From NCBI RefSeq assembly GCF_023101085.1, contig NZ_CP064703.1, forward strand, positions 3,720,001 through 3,784,000: 64,000 nt of DNA, in the 5' to 3' direction. Position 1 is the stretch's first letter; each line of letters starts with the position of its first letter. The notes under the pieces were generated by a model. The model made no database searches. It was not told the DNA's origin and was given only the letters and a program-made list of their open reading frames with translations. The DNA comes from Bradyrhizobium sp. 170 (GTDB lineage Bacteria > Pseudomonadota > Alphaproteobacteria > Rhizobiales > Xanthobacteraceae). Shown piece by piece: positions 19,722 through 28,639 of the stretch. Both the position numbers and the translations under genes were made by a program.

Positions 19722-20171
19722 AGCGTGATGAATTTCCTCGAATAGTCGTCTCGCCCTATCTTGTTAACGCATGACCTTCCGGAAAACCGGTTCCGACTGT
19801 TCCGGATCATGCTCAAAGCCGAAAGCCCACTTCCCGACGCCCGCGCGTAGAGCGATACGCGCTTCGGGCCGGGCCGTTTCTAAAATGCTATTTAGTGGTG
19901 GGGGTCCCGCCGGAAGCCTATGTGTCTTGTTGAGCGGCCCACCGCGCTTGCCCCCGGAGGCGGTGTTCAGATTGGCCGCAATGAGGACGGCGTCCGCCAC
20001 GCCTCCTGCCCCCCGAACCGAGGCGGGCGGCGCCGTCCTGCTCTTTTTCATGGCGTTTGGGGCCCCGGTGAGATTATGCCTTTGGTCTCGAGCAAGCATA
20101 TGATCCCAGGAAATCCAGGCTCGAGCACAGGGCTCGGTGCGAATGGCATAGTGGCGGCTGGGAATGAACCG
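19722..20171. other. Leader region of the OmpR/kinase pair
   Basis: About 450 bp with no gene I can support. It contains an exact TAAA-N6-TTTA site. The regulator frame stays open upstream to 19920, but the sequence there does not resemble a receiver extension. Confidence 0.5.
19881..19894 (+). promoter_or_regulatory. TAAA-N6-TTTA palindrome upstream of the OmpR-type regulator
   Basis: Reads C-TAAA-ATGCTA-TTTA-GTGG, 277 bp before the regulator start. It is the most distant of the sites from its gene. Confidence 0.4.
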
Positions 20172-20849
20172 ATGACAAAAGTGCTTCTGATCGAGGACGA
20201 CAGCGAAACGGCTGAGGAAATCACCGCCGAACTGACCGATCGCGGTTTTGAAGTCGAATGGTCGGCTAACGGCATCGATGGCCTCGACAAGGCGCGATCG
20301 TCGCGGCCGGACGCCATGATCGTCGATCGGCTGTTGCCCGGAATGGATGGACTTACGGTGATCGAGGCGCTGCGAAAGGACCAGGTGCGTACCCCGGTGC
20401 TGGTGCTGAGCGCGCTCGGTGCGGTGGACGACCGCGTGCGCGGATTGCGGATGGGTGGCGACGACTATCTCACCAAACCCTTTGCGATCGTCGAACTTAT
20501 CGCCCGGGTGGAGGCGTTGCTGCGCCGTCCGGCGGAATCGCGCGAAACGACGCTGCGGGCGGGGCAGCTCGAGCTCGATCTGATCGAGCGCACCGCCAAA
20601 CGCGGCGATCGCGTCATCGATCTGCTGCCGCGCGAGTTTCGCCTGCTCGAATATATGGTGCAACGTAGCGATCAGCTTTTGACGCGGGCCATGCTTCTGG
20701 AGGAAGTCTGGAATTACAAGTTCGTTCCGACAACCAATCTTGTGGACGTGCATATGGGCCGCCTGCGGCATAAGGTGGACGGTCCAGGCGAAGTCCCAAT
20801 GATCCACAATGTCCGCGGCGCCGGCTTCATTCTTCGCACGGGACCATAA
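20172..20849 (+). CDS. OmpR/PhoB-family response regulator
   Basis: A 225-residue two-component regulator. The receiver domain (1-120) has the acidic pair IEDD, the phospho-acceptor aspartate in MIVDRLLPGMDG, and the conserved Thr/Ser and Lys (LTKPF). A winged-helix DNA-binding domain follows (130-225) with LLPREFRLLEYM and VDVHMGRLRHKVD. The ATG at 20172 begins the first beta strand. The adjacent kinase gene downstream is the obvious partner. Signal and targets are not visible. Confidence 0.92.
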   Translation: MTKVLLIEDDSETAEEITAELTDRGFEVEWSANGIDGLDKARSSRPDAMIVDRLLPGMDGLTVIEALRKDQVRTPVLVLSALGAVDDRVRGLRMGGDDYLTKPFAIVELIARVEALLRRPAESRETTLRAGQLELDLIERTAKRGDRVIDLLPREFRLLEYMVQRSDQLLTRAMLLEEVWNYKFVPTTNLVDVHMGRLRHKVDGPGEVPMIHNVRGAGFILRTGP

Positions 20850-20916
20850 GTTTCCAATGGCCGGGAGCAATGCGCCGTCGTTGACGGCTAGCACGATATC
20901 CGGGCGGCGAGATCCG

Positions 20917-22284
20917 ATGCGTCAACCGCAGTTCATGCGTTCGAGTACTTTTCACTGGACCCTCGCGGTGGCCGGGGTGCTCGCAGTTTTCGTCATTACG
21001 CTGTTCGGCTTCATCTATTGGAAGGTCGACGACTACCTAATCACACGGTCCGACAGGATGATCAGCAGCCAATTAGACTTTATCGTTGGCCTACCTGGTG
21101 AACAGCAGCTGTCTGCGATCAATCAAAATCTGAAGCAGGATTCCCGCGGGGTTCAACATGCCGGACTGTTCGGCGCGGACGGCCGCAGGATAGCCGGCAA
21201 CATGGAACGGATTCCGCCCGAGCTCAGGTTGAACGATATTGTCCATAACGTCTCGGTCATTCGGATGCTTCCGACAGGGCAGGACGCTCGCGTCATCCGC
21301 GCGATCGCCCGAACAATGCCGAACGGCAACACGCTGATCATCGGACGGGAGGTCGATGAAACGAGGGAGATTTCCCACGTCGTCGGTCAGGCGCTCGCAC
21401 TGGGCCTGTTGCCGGCGCTTTGCCTGTGCCTGCTGGCGGGGGCGTGGTTGAGCATGCGCGCCCAGAAGCGGGTCGAAGAGGTCAATAAGCGGGTGCAGCG
21501 CATCATCGCCGGCGATCTGCGCGAACGGCTTCCGCACCGCAATGTCGACGAGCCGTTTTCGAAGCTCGCCGTCATCGTGAATGGCATGCTCGATGAAATG
21601 GAAACGATGATCCACGCGCTCGCCGGCGTTGGCAACGACATCGCACACGACTTGCGTACGCCGCTGACACGGGCACGCCTCGCCCTTGAGCGCGGCCGCA
21701 TCAACGCTACCACGGTCGAACAGCTCCAGACTGTTGCAGATAAGGCGATCGCAAGTATTGATCAGTCGCTGGCCATTATCACTGCGTTGTTGCGTCTGGC
21801 TGAAATCGAAAACAGCCGGCGCTCGGCGGCCTTCGGCAGCGTACCCCTGCACGAAATGCTGCGCGAGGTCTGCGACCTCTACGAGCCGATCGCGGAGAAC
21901 AAGAACGTCGACTTGCGGACCGACGTGAAACGCAGCCTTAACGTGCTCGGCGACCGGGATCTGTTGTTCGAGGCGGTTGCCAACCTCGTTGACAACGCCA
22001 TCAAGTTCACGCCGGAAGGCGGCCGGGTGGGCATCGAACTGGAGCGCGGCGACAGCAAAACCATCGTGCGCGTTACAGATACGGGCCCTGGCATCAGCGA
22101 ACAGGAGCGCGAGGCCGTGCTGCGGCGTTTCTACCGGTCGGACAAGATCCGCAATACGCCAGGCGTGGGGCTTGGCCTCAACCTTGTGGCTGCCATCGTA
22201 AAGCTTCACGGCTTCAGGCTGGCCATTCATCCCGGCCCAGGCGGCCGGATGGAGATCATTTGTCCCGACCGTCAATCAGGATGA
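20917..22284 (+). CDS. Sensor histidine kinase, partner of the OmpR-type regulator
   Basis: A 455-residue membrane kinase: helix 1 (about 12-32), a periplasmic domain of about 120 residues containing GLFGADGRRIAGN, helix 2 (about 165-187), HAMP, a HisKA H-box (NDIAHDLRTPLTR) and an HATPase with LVDNAIKFTPEGG and VTDTGPGIS. The frame is open to 20809; I choose 20917 because the two paralogous kinases in this window begin at the corresponding point (M-x4-FMRS-x-T). An ATG at 20857 is the alternative. It is one of three paralogues sharing the same periplasmic motif. Confidence 0.9.
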   Translation: MRQPQFMRSSTFHWTLAVAGVLAVFVITLFGFIYWKVDDYLITRSDRMISSQLDFIVGLPGEQQLSAINQNLKQDSRGVQHAGLFGADGRRIAGNMERIPPELRLNDIVHNVSVIRMLPTGQDARVIRAIARTMPNGNTLIIGREVDETREISHVVGQALALGLLPALCLCLLAGAWLSMRAQKRVEEVNKRVQRIIAGDLRERLPHRNVDEPFSKLAVIVNGMLDEMETMIHALAGVGNDIAHDLRTPLTRARLALERGRINATTVEQLQTVADKAIASIDQSLAIITALLRLAEIENSRRSAAFGSVPLHEMLREVCDLYEPIAENKNVDLRTDVKRSLNVLGDRDLLFEAVANLVDNAIKFTPEGGRVGIELERGDSKTIVRVTDTGPGISEQEREAVLRRFYRSDKIRNTPGVGLGLNLVAAIVKLHGFRLAIHPGPGGRMEIICPDRQSG

Positions 22285-22326
22285 AACAGCTCGTTCTCAC
22301 CAAAGCAGGCGTTGCGAAGATAGGTG

Positions 22327-22599
22327 CTATCTGGCGTGCGGAGCGCGGGTCGTGCTGTTCCATCGCCGATACTGGTCATCTTGAATCGGACTGCCATAGC
22401 ACTCCGCGGCCAGCCCCGAAGCCGTCGCGTCGCACTGCGCATAGCTCGTGAAGCTGCAATCCGTCCCGCCCTCGTCATATTCGATACAGTCATGTCCGGG
22501 GGGAACGATGGGACCTGCCTGTGCCGATTCCAGCCCGCCGAAAGCGAGCACTAGTACTGCGATAGCCGAAGCCATTGCCATGGACGAAATCATCTTCAT
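22327..22599 (-). CDS. DUF3551-like small exported protein
   Basis: A 90-residue product: signal peptide (residues 1-28, ending AQA), then a short domain with cysteines in HDCIEY, TDCSFTSYAQCDAT and AECYGSP. This spacing matches the DUF3551 family, small periplasmic cysteine-rich proteins abundant in Bradyrhizobium and relatives, of unknown role. The ATG follows AAGGAGG at seven bases. Convergent with the kinase gene. Confidence 0.75.
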   Translation of the reverse strand: MKMISSMAMASAIAVLVLAFGGLESAQAGPIVPPGHDCIEYDEGGTDCSFTSYAQCDATASGLAAECYGSPIQDDQYRRWNSTTRAPHAR

Positions 22600-22873
22600 G
22601 TCGGGCCTCCTTGACTGAATGCCTAATCGTGGAGATGGGGACGCGCGACGGCGGAATCGACTATAAAAAACTTAACTTTGTCTCTGGGGCAACGGCGATC
22701 TTGCCTCCGCGTCGTCCGGTCCCTCAAAGTGTGGCTCGACGCGGGGCGGTCTACAGCAGCGCTGGAGGGGAGGCCCACGAGATGATGATGGGTCGAGCGG
22801 GTGGGCGCCTTCCGAGCGCCGGTTCGATTCTTTGTCGCGATCTGCGGAATTATCGAGTCTCGGTTCAGGCGTT

Positions 22874-23797
22874 TTAAGCCTCCTGCATCGCCACATGCGC
22901 TTTTACGGCAAGATTCTTGGCCGCCTTTCGCACTTTCTCGAACGCGCGAGCATCGATCTGCCGGATGCGTTCACGCGATACGCTGAATTTGGCCGCGAGG
23001 TCCTCCAGCGTCGATGGTTCGTCGACCAAATGTCGCGCCTCGAAGATACGGCGTTCGCGGTCGTCCAGCACGTCGATCGCAGCAATCAGCGCCTTGCGCT
23101 GGTAGTCCTGCTCGTCCTGTTCGACGACGATGGCTTCCGGTGAGGGCGACTGATCGACGAGATGGTCCTGCCATTCGCCGACTTCGGTGTCGTTACGTAT
23201 CGGCGCATTGATCGATTTGTCGCCGGCGAGGCGTCGATTCATGTCGACGACATCCTGGGCCGTGACATCGAGGCTCTTTGCGATCGAAGCGACCTGGTCC
23301 GGGCGCAGGTCTCCACTTTCGAATGCAGCAATCTTGCTCTTTGCGGTTCGCAGTTTGAAAAAGAGCTTCTTCTGGTTCGAGGTAGTGCCTATTTTCACAA
23401 GTGACCAGGAGCGCAGAATGTAGTCCTGGATGGAAGCCTTGATCCACCACATCGCGTAGGTGGTGAAGCGAAAGCCCTTCTCAGGCTCAAACCGGTTCAA
23501 TGCGTGCATCAAGCCTACATTGCCTTCGGAGATGATTTCCGAGACCGGAAGACCGTAGCCGCGGTAGCCCATGGCGATTTTGGCGGCGAGACGCAAATGA
23601 CTTGTAACAAGCTGGTTGGCGGCATCGCGGTCGCCGTGCTCGCGCCAGCGCTTGGCGAGCTCAAACTCCTGCTCCCTTTCGAGCATCGCGAAACGCCGGA
23701 TGTCGTGGAAATAACCTTTGCCAGTGCCATCATTGGCTAGCGCTGGTTCGCGCGGTGTTCGAACTGCGAGGCCTGCAAATTGTCCTTCAATGCCCAT
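22874..23797 (-). CDS. rpoH: RNA polymerase sigma factor RpoH (sigma-32)
   Basis: Heat-shock sigma factor. The 307 residues contain region 2 with TSHLRLAAKIAMGYRGYGLP and FRFTTYAMWWIKASIQDYIL, the RpoH-specific box QKKLFFKLR (usual form QKKLFFNLR, so one Asn to Lys change), and region 4.2 with DLAAKFSVSRERIRQIDARA. The start follows GGAGCG at eight bases. Alphaproteobacteria often carry several rpoH copies, so this may be one of a set. Two tandem palindromes lie about 95-115 bp upstream. Confidence 0.92.
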   Translation of the reverse strand: MGIEGQFAGLAVRTPREPALANDGTGKGYFHDIRRFAMLEREQEFELAKRWREHGDRDAANQLVTSHLRLAAKIAMGYRGYGLPVSEIISEGNVGLMHALNRFEPEKGFRFTTYAMWWIKASIQDYILRSWSLVKIGTTSNQKKLFFKLRTAKSKIAAFESGDLRPDQVASIAKSLDVTAQDVVDMNRRLAGDKSINAPIRNDTEVGEWQDHLVDQSPSPEAIVVEQDEQDYQRKALIAAIDVLDDRERRIFEARHLVDEPSTLEDLAAKFSVSRERIRQIDARAFEKVRKAAKNLAVKAHVAMQEA

Positions 23798-23890
23798 ACC
23801 AGTCGCTCCATCATGGAAGATTGAATATCTTCCGGCGCTCGAAACCCGAGCGGATCACCAAATGATAGGTGTCGAGCGCAGCGGAGCCAT

Positions 23891-23924
23891 TAAATTGAGG
23901 TTTAGGACATTAAATTCGAATTCA
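23891..23924 (-). promoter_or_regulatory. Tandem pair of TAAA-N6-TTTA sites upstream of rpoH
   Basis: One exact copy (23891-23904, centre TTGAGG) and one near copy ending TTCA (23911-23924, centre TTCGAA). Their starts are exactly 20 bp apart, about two helical turns. They precede rpoH by 93 and 113 bp. Confidence 0.5.
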
Positions 23925-24076
23925 AGAGCGGAGCTATTTCCATGACGTTCGAACGGAGACGGTGGAGGCGCCTACGACGGTGAGTGGGTCCACCCGGCAG
24001 AGCTGGCGTTTTGTTCGCCAATTCTTCCAGGTGAGCCCACCAGAGCGAAGGCCGCGCGACTCGGATCAGCAGCCGT

Positions 24077-24427
24077 TCAGTAAGTGCAGGTGTACGGCCA
24101 GGTGTAGGGAGACCCGTAATAGGGGCAATCAAGCCCGTAGCCGTAATAGCCGCCGCCAACAAAACGACGCCTTCCTGCGCCGAAGTGCTCGTGGCCGACA
24201 TGCGCCATGCCCGCACCAAAACCTCCGATGCGACCGCCGCCAAGGCCACCCATGTGGCCGCCACCAAAGCCGCCACCCATGTGACCTCCGCCGAAGCCCC
24301 CGCCCATATGGCCGCCGCCGCCACCACCGTGTCCTCCGCCGCCGCCGCCGCGTGCCTGTGCACCGGTGGCAAGAAGGCTGCCGGCCAACACCGCGCTTGC
24401 CAAGATCATCATCACTCGTCCTCTCAT
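24077..24427 (-). CDS. Glycine/histidine/methionine-rich exported protein
   Basis: A 116-residue protein. The start at 24427 follows AAGGAGA at good spacing. The signal peptide (MRGRVMMILASAVLAGSLL..., cleavage near AQA) is followed by a run of Gly with repeated GGGHMGGGF units and a tyrosine-rich end with two cysteines (CPYYGSPYTWPYTCTY). Such His/Gly tails are common in rhizobial exported proteins and could bind metal, but that is inference. A near copy of the regulatory palindrome lies 127 bp upstream. Confidence 0.7.
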   Translation of the reverse strand: MRGRVMMILASAVLAGSLLATGAQARGGGGGGHGGGGGGHMGGGFGGGHMGGGFGGGHMGGLGGGRIGGFGAGMAHVGHEHFGAGRRRFVGGGYYGYGLDCPYYGSPYTWPYTCTY

Positions 24428-24554
24428 GACATTCTCCTTCGGAATGGGCGGGCTTTTCCGCCACAGGGTTTGGTCAGACGCTGGCATGTCTGAGCGAGGC
24501 AACCGCCAACGTCACGATACACTGGAGGTGGGAATGCTCACGCGTGCTTTCCAT

Positions 24555-24568
24555 TAAATTCTCGTTCA
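24555..24568 (-). promoter_or_regulatory. Near copy of the TAAA-N6-TTTA site
   Basis: On the gene strand TGAA-CGAGAA-TTTA-ATGG, one mismatch from the palindrome, 127 bp before the glycine-rich protein start. Confidence 0.4.
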
Positions 24569-24632
24569 ACCATCCGAATTGAATATCCGGCCCGCTCGAG
24601 CCAAACAGAAGCGTGGATCAAACAAGTAAGAC

Positions 24633-26015
24633 TCAAAGGGTAGGAAGTGTACATGCGATCTGAGCCACGCAACCTGGACCGGTTGCTATCGTGAGCCGGA
24701 AGCCGTGCAGCTTGATGATCGCTGACACCAGGCTCAGACCCAGGCCAAACCCGAATGTGGTTCGGCTCTTGTCCGAACGGTAGAAGCGCCGAATGACGGC
24801 ATCCCGCTCATCCTCCCGGATGCCGGGTCCCGAGTCCGAAACTCGAACGACGGGTTCGTTTTTGCCGGGGATCAGGGCGAGCTCGACAGACCCACCTACG
24901 GGTGTGAATTTCACGGCATTGTCGACCAGGTTGGCCACTGCCTCAAGAAGCAGGTCTCGGTCGCCGCGCACTGTTGCATCACCGCTCGCCACCACGCACA
25001 GGGTGATATGCTTGTCCTCCGCGATGGGCGCGTATAGATCGCCAACTTCCCTGACAAGGTCGGGCAGCGCGACATTGTCGAGTTCGTTCAAGCGTCCGCC
25101 ATATTCGATCTCCGCGATCCGCAAGAGCTTGGTTATGATCGTCAATGACTGGTCAACGCCACCAATCGCCCGGTCGGTGGCCGCCTGTAACTCCTCGAGG
25201 CTCTTGGCATTGGCGCGTCCTCGTTCGAGGCCGAGGCGCACCCGGGTGAGCGGTGTACGGAGATCGTGAGCAATTTCGTTGCCAACCCCTGCCATCTCCC
25301 GCACGAGAGCTTCAATTTCGTCCAGCATTCCGTTTGCGGTTTCTGCAAGCTTGTCGAACGGATGGTCAAGGCCCTGCGTGCGGAGGCGCTGTCGCAAATC
25401 GCCGGCGACGATGCGGCGGACGAGTGTATTAAATTCGGCCACGCGTTTCTGGGCTCTGACGCTCAGGACCATGCCGATCGCCAGGCCAAAGCACAGGGCG
25501 AGGGGTAATCCCAATAGCAGGGCTCGCGCCACGACCTCCGCAAGCTGCTTCAATTCGTCGATGTTGCGGGCAACCGCAAGCACGTTGCCGTCCGGCAAGT
25601 TGCGGGAAATTGCGCGAACGGTCATCTCTTCCGGGCCATTTGGATCGATCCGAATCGCCGCGACGCTCTGAACTGGAGCGTCGATCTTGAGGCCTGGCGG
25701 CAGGCTCGCGAGATTGCCCGCGATTCGATGCCCATCCGGGCGGAACAGGCCCGCAAGCCTGATGCGACGCGGATCGTGGCTCAATCGATCGTCGATAGCG
25801 TTCAACTGCCGAGCCGGAGAGTCCGCGGCAATAGCGAGGAGTTCGTCTGTAAGGGCGGCATCCGTACTCGCCAACATATAGTCGACAGCCTGCCAATAAA
25901 CGAAAGCCGAGAACAGCACGATGCACACCGCGAATGCACCGGCGGCCCAGCGGAATGTCCTGGTGCGGACAACGTCGGGAAGCTGCACGGAGAATGAATC
26001 AATCCCTGCGAACAT
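24633..26015 (-). CDS. Orphan sensor histidine kinase
   Basis: A 460-residue membrane kinase paralogous to those at 20.9 and 49.4 kb. Helix 1 is at about 24-45, the periplasmic domain contains GLFRPDGHRIAGN, helix 2 is at about 165-187, then HAMP, the H-box NEIAHDLRTPLTR, and an HATPase with LVDNAVKFTPVGG and VSDSGPGIR. No response regulator gene is adjacent, so it may signal to the OmpR-type regulator 4 kb away or another. The start at 26015 has no strong ribosome site. Confidence 0.88.
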   Translation of the reverse strand: MFAGIDSFSVQLPDVVRTRTFRWAAGAFAVCIVLFSAFVYWQAVDYMLASTDAALTDELLAIAADSPARQLNAIDDRLSHDPRRIRLAGLFRPDGHRIAGNLASLPPGLKIDAPVQSVAAIRIDPNGPEEMTVRAISRNLPDGNVLAVARNIDELKQLAEVVARALLLGLPLALCFGLAIGMVLSVRAQKRVAEFNTLVRRIVAGDLRQRLRTQGLDHPFDKLAETANGMLDEIEALVREMAGVGNEIAHDLRTPLTRVRLGLERGRANAKSLEELQAATDRAIGGVDQSLTIITKLLRIAEIEYGGRLNELDNVALPDLVREVGDLYAPIAEDKHITLCVVASGDATVRGDRDLLLEAVANLVDNAVKFTPVGGSVELALIPGKNEPVVRVSDSGPGIREDERDAVIRRFYRSDKSRTTFGFGLGLSLVSAIIKLHGFRLTIATGPGCVAQIACTLPTL

Positions 26016-26250
26016 CGTGTATCATCCAGGTTTCATTCGGTGCGTCCACCCCGAAACGCAATCGGGCGCGGGGTGATCCACTGTTGCTGCAGATAAGTCG
26101 TGACTTCAGCCCTCTCAAAAATGAAACGGCGCACGCCCGCTTCGTTCTGGGGCGCAGGGCGCGGAGTGCACCGTCCACTCGACAACCACATGAACCCATC
26201 GAGAGTAACGTTCTGAGCGTAATCTAAGATCGCGGGCCTAATTTCACCAT

Positions 26251-26264
26251 TAAATAGGGTTTTA
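26251..26264 (-). promoter_or_regulatory. TAAA-N6-TTTA site upstream of the orphan kinase
   Basis: Gene-strand reading C-TAAA-ACCCTA-TTTA-ATGG, 235 bp before the kinase start. The 365 bp between the kinase and fdhD contain no gene I can support, only this site and the oppositely oriented one at 26365. Confidence 0.45.
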
Positions 26265-26364
26265 GCGTCGCCGCAGAGTGATCGTGCCAGGGCCAATCCA
26301 TATTCTCGCCCCCGTATCGGGCGGTAAGGATTGGCTCAATGTCATCGACTGGGTGCCGGAAAGC

Positions 26365-26378
26365 TAAATTCGTTTTTA
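26365..26378 (+). promoter_or_regulatory. TAAA-N6-TTTA site directly before the fdhD remnant
   Basis: Reads C-TAAA-TTCGTT-TTTA-GTTGAA and ends only 10 bp before the first ATG of the fdhD frame. Other copies lie 50-280 bp from their genes, which agrees with loss of the 5' end of fdhD. Confidence 0.45.
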
Positions 26379-26388
26379 GTTGAAAGGA

Positions 26389-27112
26389 ATGCCGTGGAGA
26401 GCGACGTCTACTTGCCGGCGGTCCGCTCATTATGCGGCGCAGGAGTTGGAGGATTTCGCGGTCGGCTTTAGCTTAAGCGAAAGCGTTATCGCCTCTTCTG
26501 CTGACATTTGTTCGCTGGACGTGCTCCATGTCGATGATGGAGTCGAATTGCGGATGTGGTTCAGTAAATCGAGAGCCGACCGTCTGCGGGAGCGGCGGCG
26601 GTATATCGCGGGACCGACAGGGTGTGGATTGTGCGGTATCGAATCGATCGCGGAAGCGGTGCGTCCCGTGGCCGTTGTCGGCCGTGGCCGGCAATTCTCG
26701 GCGGAACAGATCATGGTTGCCATGCGGAGCCTGGCTTCGCGTCAGAAACTCAACATTGAGACGCGTGCGGTACATGCTGCGGCTTTTTGGAACGTCACGA
26801 GCGGCATCGTTGCCTTGCGCGAGGACGTTGGCCGTCATAACGCGCTCGACAAGCTGTCAGGTGCACTCGCGCGCGCGTCCATTGCAACTAGCTAGTGACG
26901 GAATCATTCTTCTCACTAGCCGGGTGTCAGTGGAGATGGTGCAGAAAAGTGTAGTGATCGGCGCGTCCGTGATGGTGTCGGTTTCAGCGCCCACCGCGCT
27001 GGCAGTTCGCCTGGCGGAGGCCGCGGGCATCACGCTTGCAGCCATCGCGCGTACTGACGGGTTCGAGTTGTTCACGCATCCGCATCGCATCTCGTATGGA
27101 GCGGGACGGTAA
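26389..27112 (+). pseudogene. fdhD: FdhD sulfurtransferase, 5'-truncated and frameshifted
   Basis: FdhD transfers sulfur from IscS to the molybdenum cofactor of formate dehydrogenase. Recognisable are LEDFAVGFSLSE near the N-terminus, the conserved double-cysteine GCGLCG motif, and DVGRHNALDKLSGA. The frame stops at 26895; an extra base near 26888 puts the rest (SDGIILLTSRVSVEMVQKS...) in another frame, ending at 27112. The usual N-terminal 50-70 residues are absent and the sequence just before LEDF does not match the family. It follows the formate dehydrogenase operon, convergently. A working copy must exist elsewhere if the dehydrogenase is active. Confidence 0.75.
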
Positions 27113-27206
27113 TGCCGTGATAGTTACCTGCAGGGCTAGCGAACGTGATCGCCTACCGGTCAGATCGCGCGAACGCATATACGTTTGAAAACGTTCAATG
27201 TGTAAG

Positions 27207-27565
27207 ATGCGAAAACCTATTCTAGTGACCGTGGTGTTCGTTCTAGCCGGACGTTCTGCCAGTTACGCGCGAGGCGGGATGCATCGGCCCGGGCCGCATG
27301 GCTTGACGACCCCCGCGAACCAACCGTCCTACCCTCGCTGACGCCAGATTCGCGCCTCACAGGGACCGTGCCTGGCCCACCCCATCGTCAGCCGACAGCG
27401 GCGGATGTTTCTTCGCTTCCAGACGCCAAGCGCAAAAAACCTAACCCTGAAGAAGCCACCGTTGATCGGCCCATCGGAAACATCTGCCGGGGCTGTCGAG
27501 TGCAAGCGGTGCCCCGCATACGCGACGGCTATGGCAGTAACCGTCTGCCATCCAGCTTACGATGA
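27207..27565 (+). pseudogene. Small exported Pro-rich protein, one frameshift
   Basis: The ATG at 27207 opens a signal peptide (MRKPILVTVVFVLAG, cleavage near YARG) and a Gly/His/Pro stretch, but stops at 27341 after PSYPR. A one-base deletion near 27334 would join it to the next frame, SLTPDSRLTGTVPGPPH then PDAKRKKPNPEE and GNICRGC, to a stop at 27565. The joined product of about 119 residues reads as one coherent exported protein. I do not know a function. Its end overlaps the convergent DUF3306-TorD gene by 9 bp. Confidence 0.45.
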
Positions 27566-28639
27566 ACGCGAGAATGCTTCTGCTTCGATTTCCATGAAGA
27601 TGCGGCCGAGTGTTCCGACGCTCGCATAAAATGGCCTGGATTCGGCATGCTCGAGGTCCGAAAAGAACCGTCCGATCCACGGCTTGATATGGCTCTCGAA
27701 GATATCGCGTTCGGTCTCACGGGGAGCAATGATCTGGCCGCTGGCGAGCCCCGCCATGACTTCGAAAAGTACCGCGGCGTGGTCCTCAGGTTCGGATTTT
27801 CCCTCCGTCCTCTCAATACCAATTTGCTTGAGGGATTGGCGGAGACGGGCGAGGGGCCGCCCATGGAGATAACCCGTCAGGTAATAGGACGCGTAGGGAA
27901 AAAGTTGACCACGCCCAAGTCCGACGAAAAGATCGAAATATTCGCGCTCGATCTGCTCCGGTGCAACGCCCGCGGCTGCCGCACTGAGCCCCGCATGCGC
28001 AGCGCCCAGCTGGGTCGTATCGCCGCTTAGGCGAGACAGATGTTCGATCATTTGCGTGCCGGGACTGTGTGAAAGCAATGCCGCGAGCAGCGCATACTCC
28101 TGCGCCCGTGCACGATCGATCTCATCAATCTGGCGCGTGTCTGGGATGGCCTCGGCATCGACAGCGTCTTTCGTAGGTTCGCGGGCCTGCTCGGCTTCTC
28201 CCAGCCCGGCAAGAGTTTGTTGTGCACCGGCAACAGCAGAGACATCGTTGGCTTTTAGCGGTCCAAAGCCAGGCATCGCGGTTGGATCATTGAAATCCCA
28301 TTGATTCTCCGCAATCCCAACGAAGTCGCGAATGGCCGGATCGGTTACCCAGGTCCGGCGTAGCGCAGCTTTCGTTAGTTCGACCGGGACATTTGATCCC
28401 AGAAACAGTCGGATGTCCGTACCGGCGGTAATCGATTGCAGCGATGGCAAGCTTGCCGGGTCGAAGGGAGGAGAGGTTGGAGAGTTTGCTACCGCTGTCG
28501 GAGCCGTCGCTTCGTTCAAATCGCCACGCTCTTCTGCGTCAATGGACTTGAGCTCTGATGAACCGTCGGGCTCCCCGACTTCAGCGGATTGCTGCTTCAT
28601 TCGCGACCAGCGCGACAAGATGCTTTCTGACCGGGTCAT
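27557..28639 (-). CDS. DUF3306 - TorD chaperone fusion for formate dehydrogenase
   Basis: A 360-residue protein with two parts. Residues 1 to about 135 match DUF3306 (ILSRWSRMK at the start, LPSLQSITAGTDIRLFL, AALRRTWVTDPAIRDFVG), a family tied to formate dehydrogenase operons. After a linker, residues 176-360 are a TorD/DmsD-type chaperone (ARAQEYALLAALL, EREYFDLFVGLGRG, YASYYLTGYLHGRPLARLR, EPEDHAAVLFEVMAGL), which binds the TAT signal and apoprotein of molybdoenzymes. In related genomes I know these as two adjacent genes. The frame is continuous across the join. The start overlaps the DUF3305 stop (ATGA). Confidence 0.85.
   Translation of the reverse strand: MTRSESILSRWSRMKQQSAEVGEPDGSSELKSIDAEERGDLNEATAPTAVANSPTSPPFDPASLPSLQSITAGTDIRLFLGSNVPVELTKAALRRTWVTDPAIRDFVGIAENQWDFNDPTAMPGFGPLKANDVSAVAGAQQTLAGLGEAEQAREPTKDAVDAEAIPDTRQIDEIDRARAQEYALLAALLSHSPGTQMIEHLSRLSGDTTQLGAAHAGLSAAAAGVAPEQIEREYFDLFVGLGRGQLFPYASYYLTGYLHGRPLARLRQSLKQIGIERTEGKSEPEDHAAVLFEVMAGLASGQIIAPRETERDIFESHIKPWIGRFFSDLEHAESRPFYASVGTLGRIFMEIEAEAFSRSS

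Noticed and set aside
26033..26296. 87-residue minus-strand ORF before the orphan kinase
   Set aside because: No ribosome site or family resemblance, and it runs through the regulatory palindrome.
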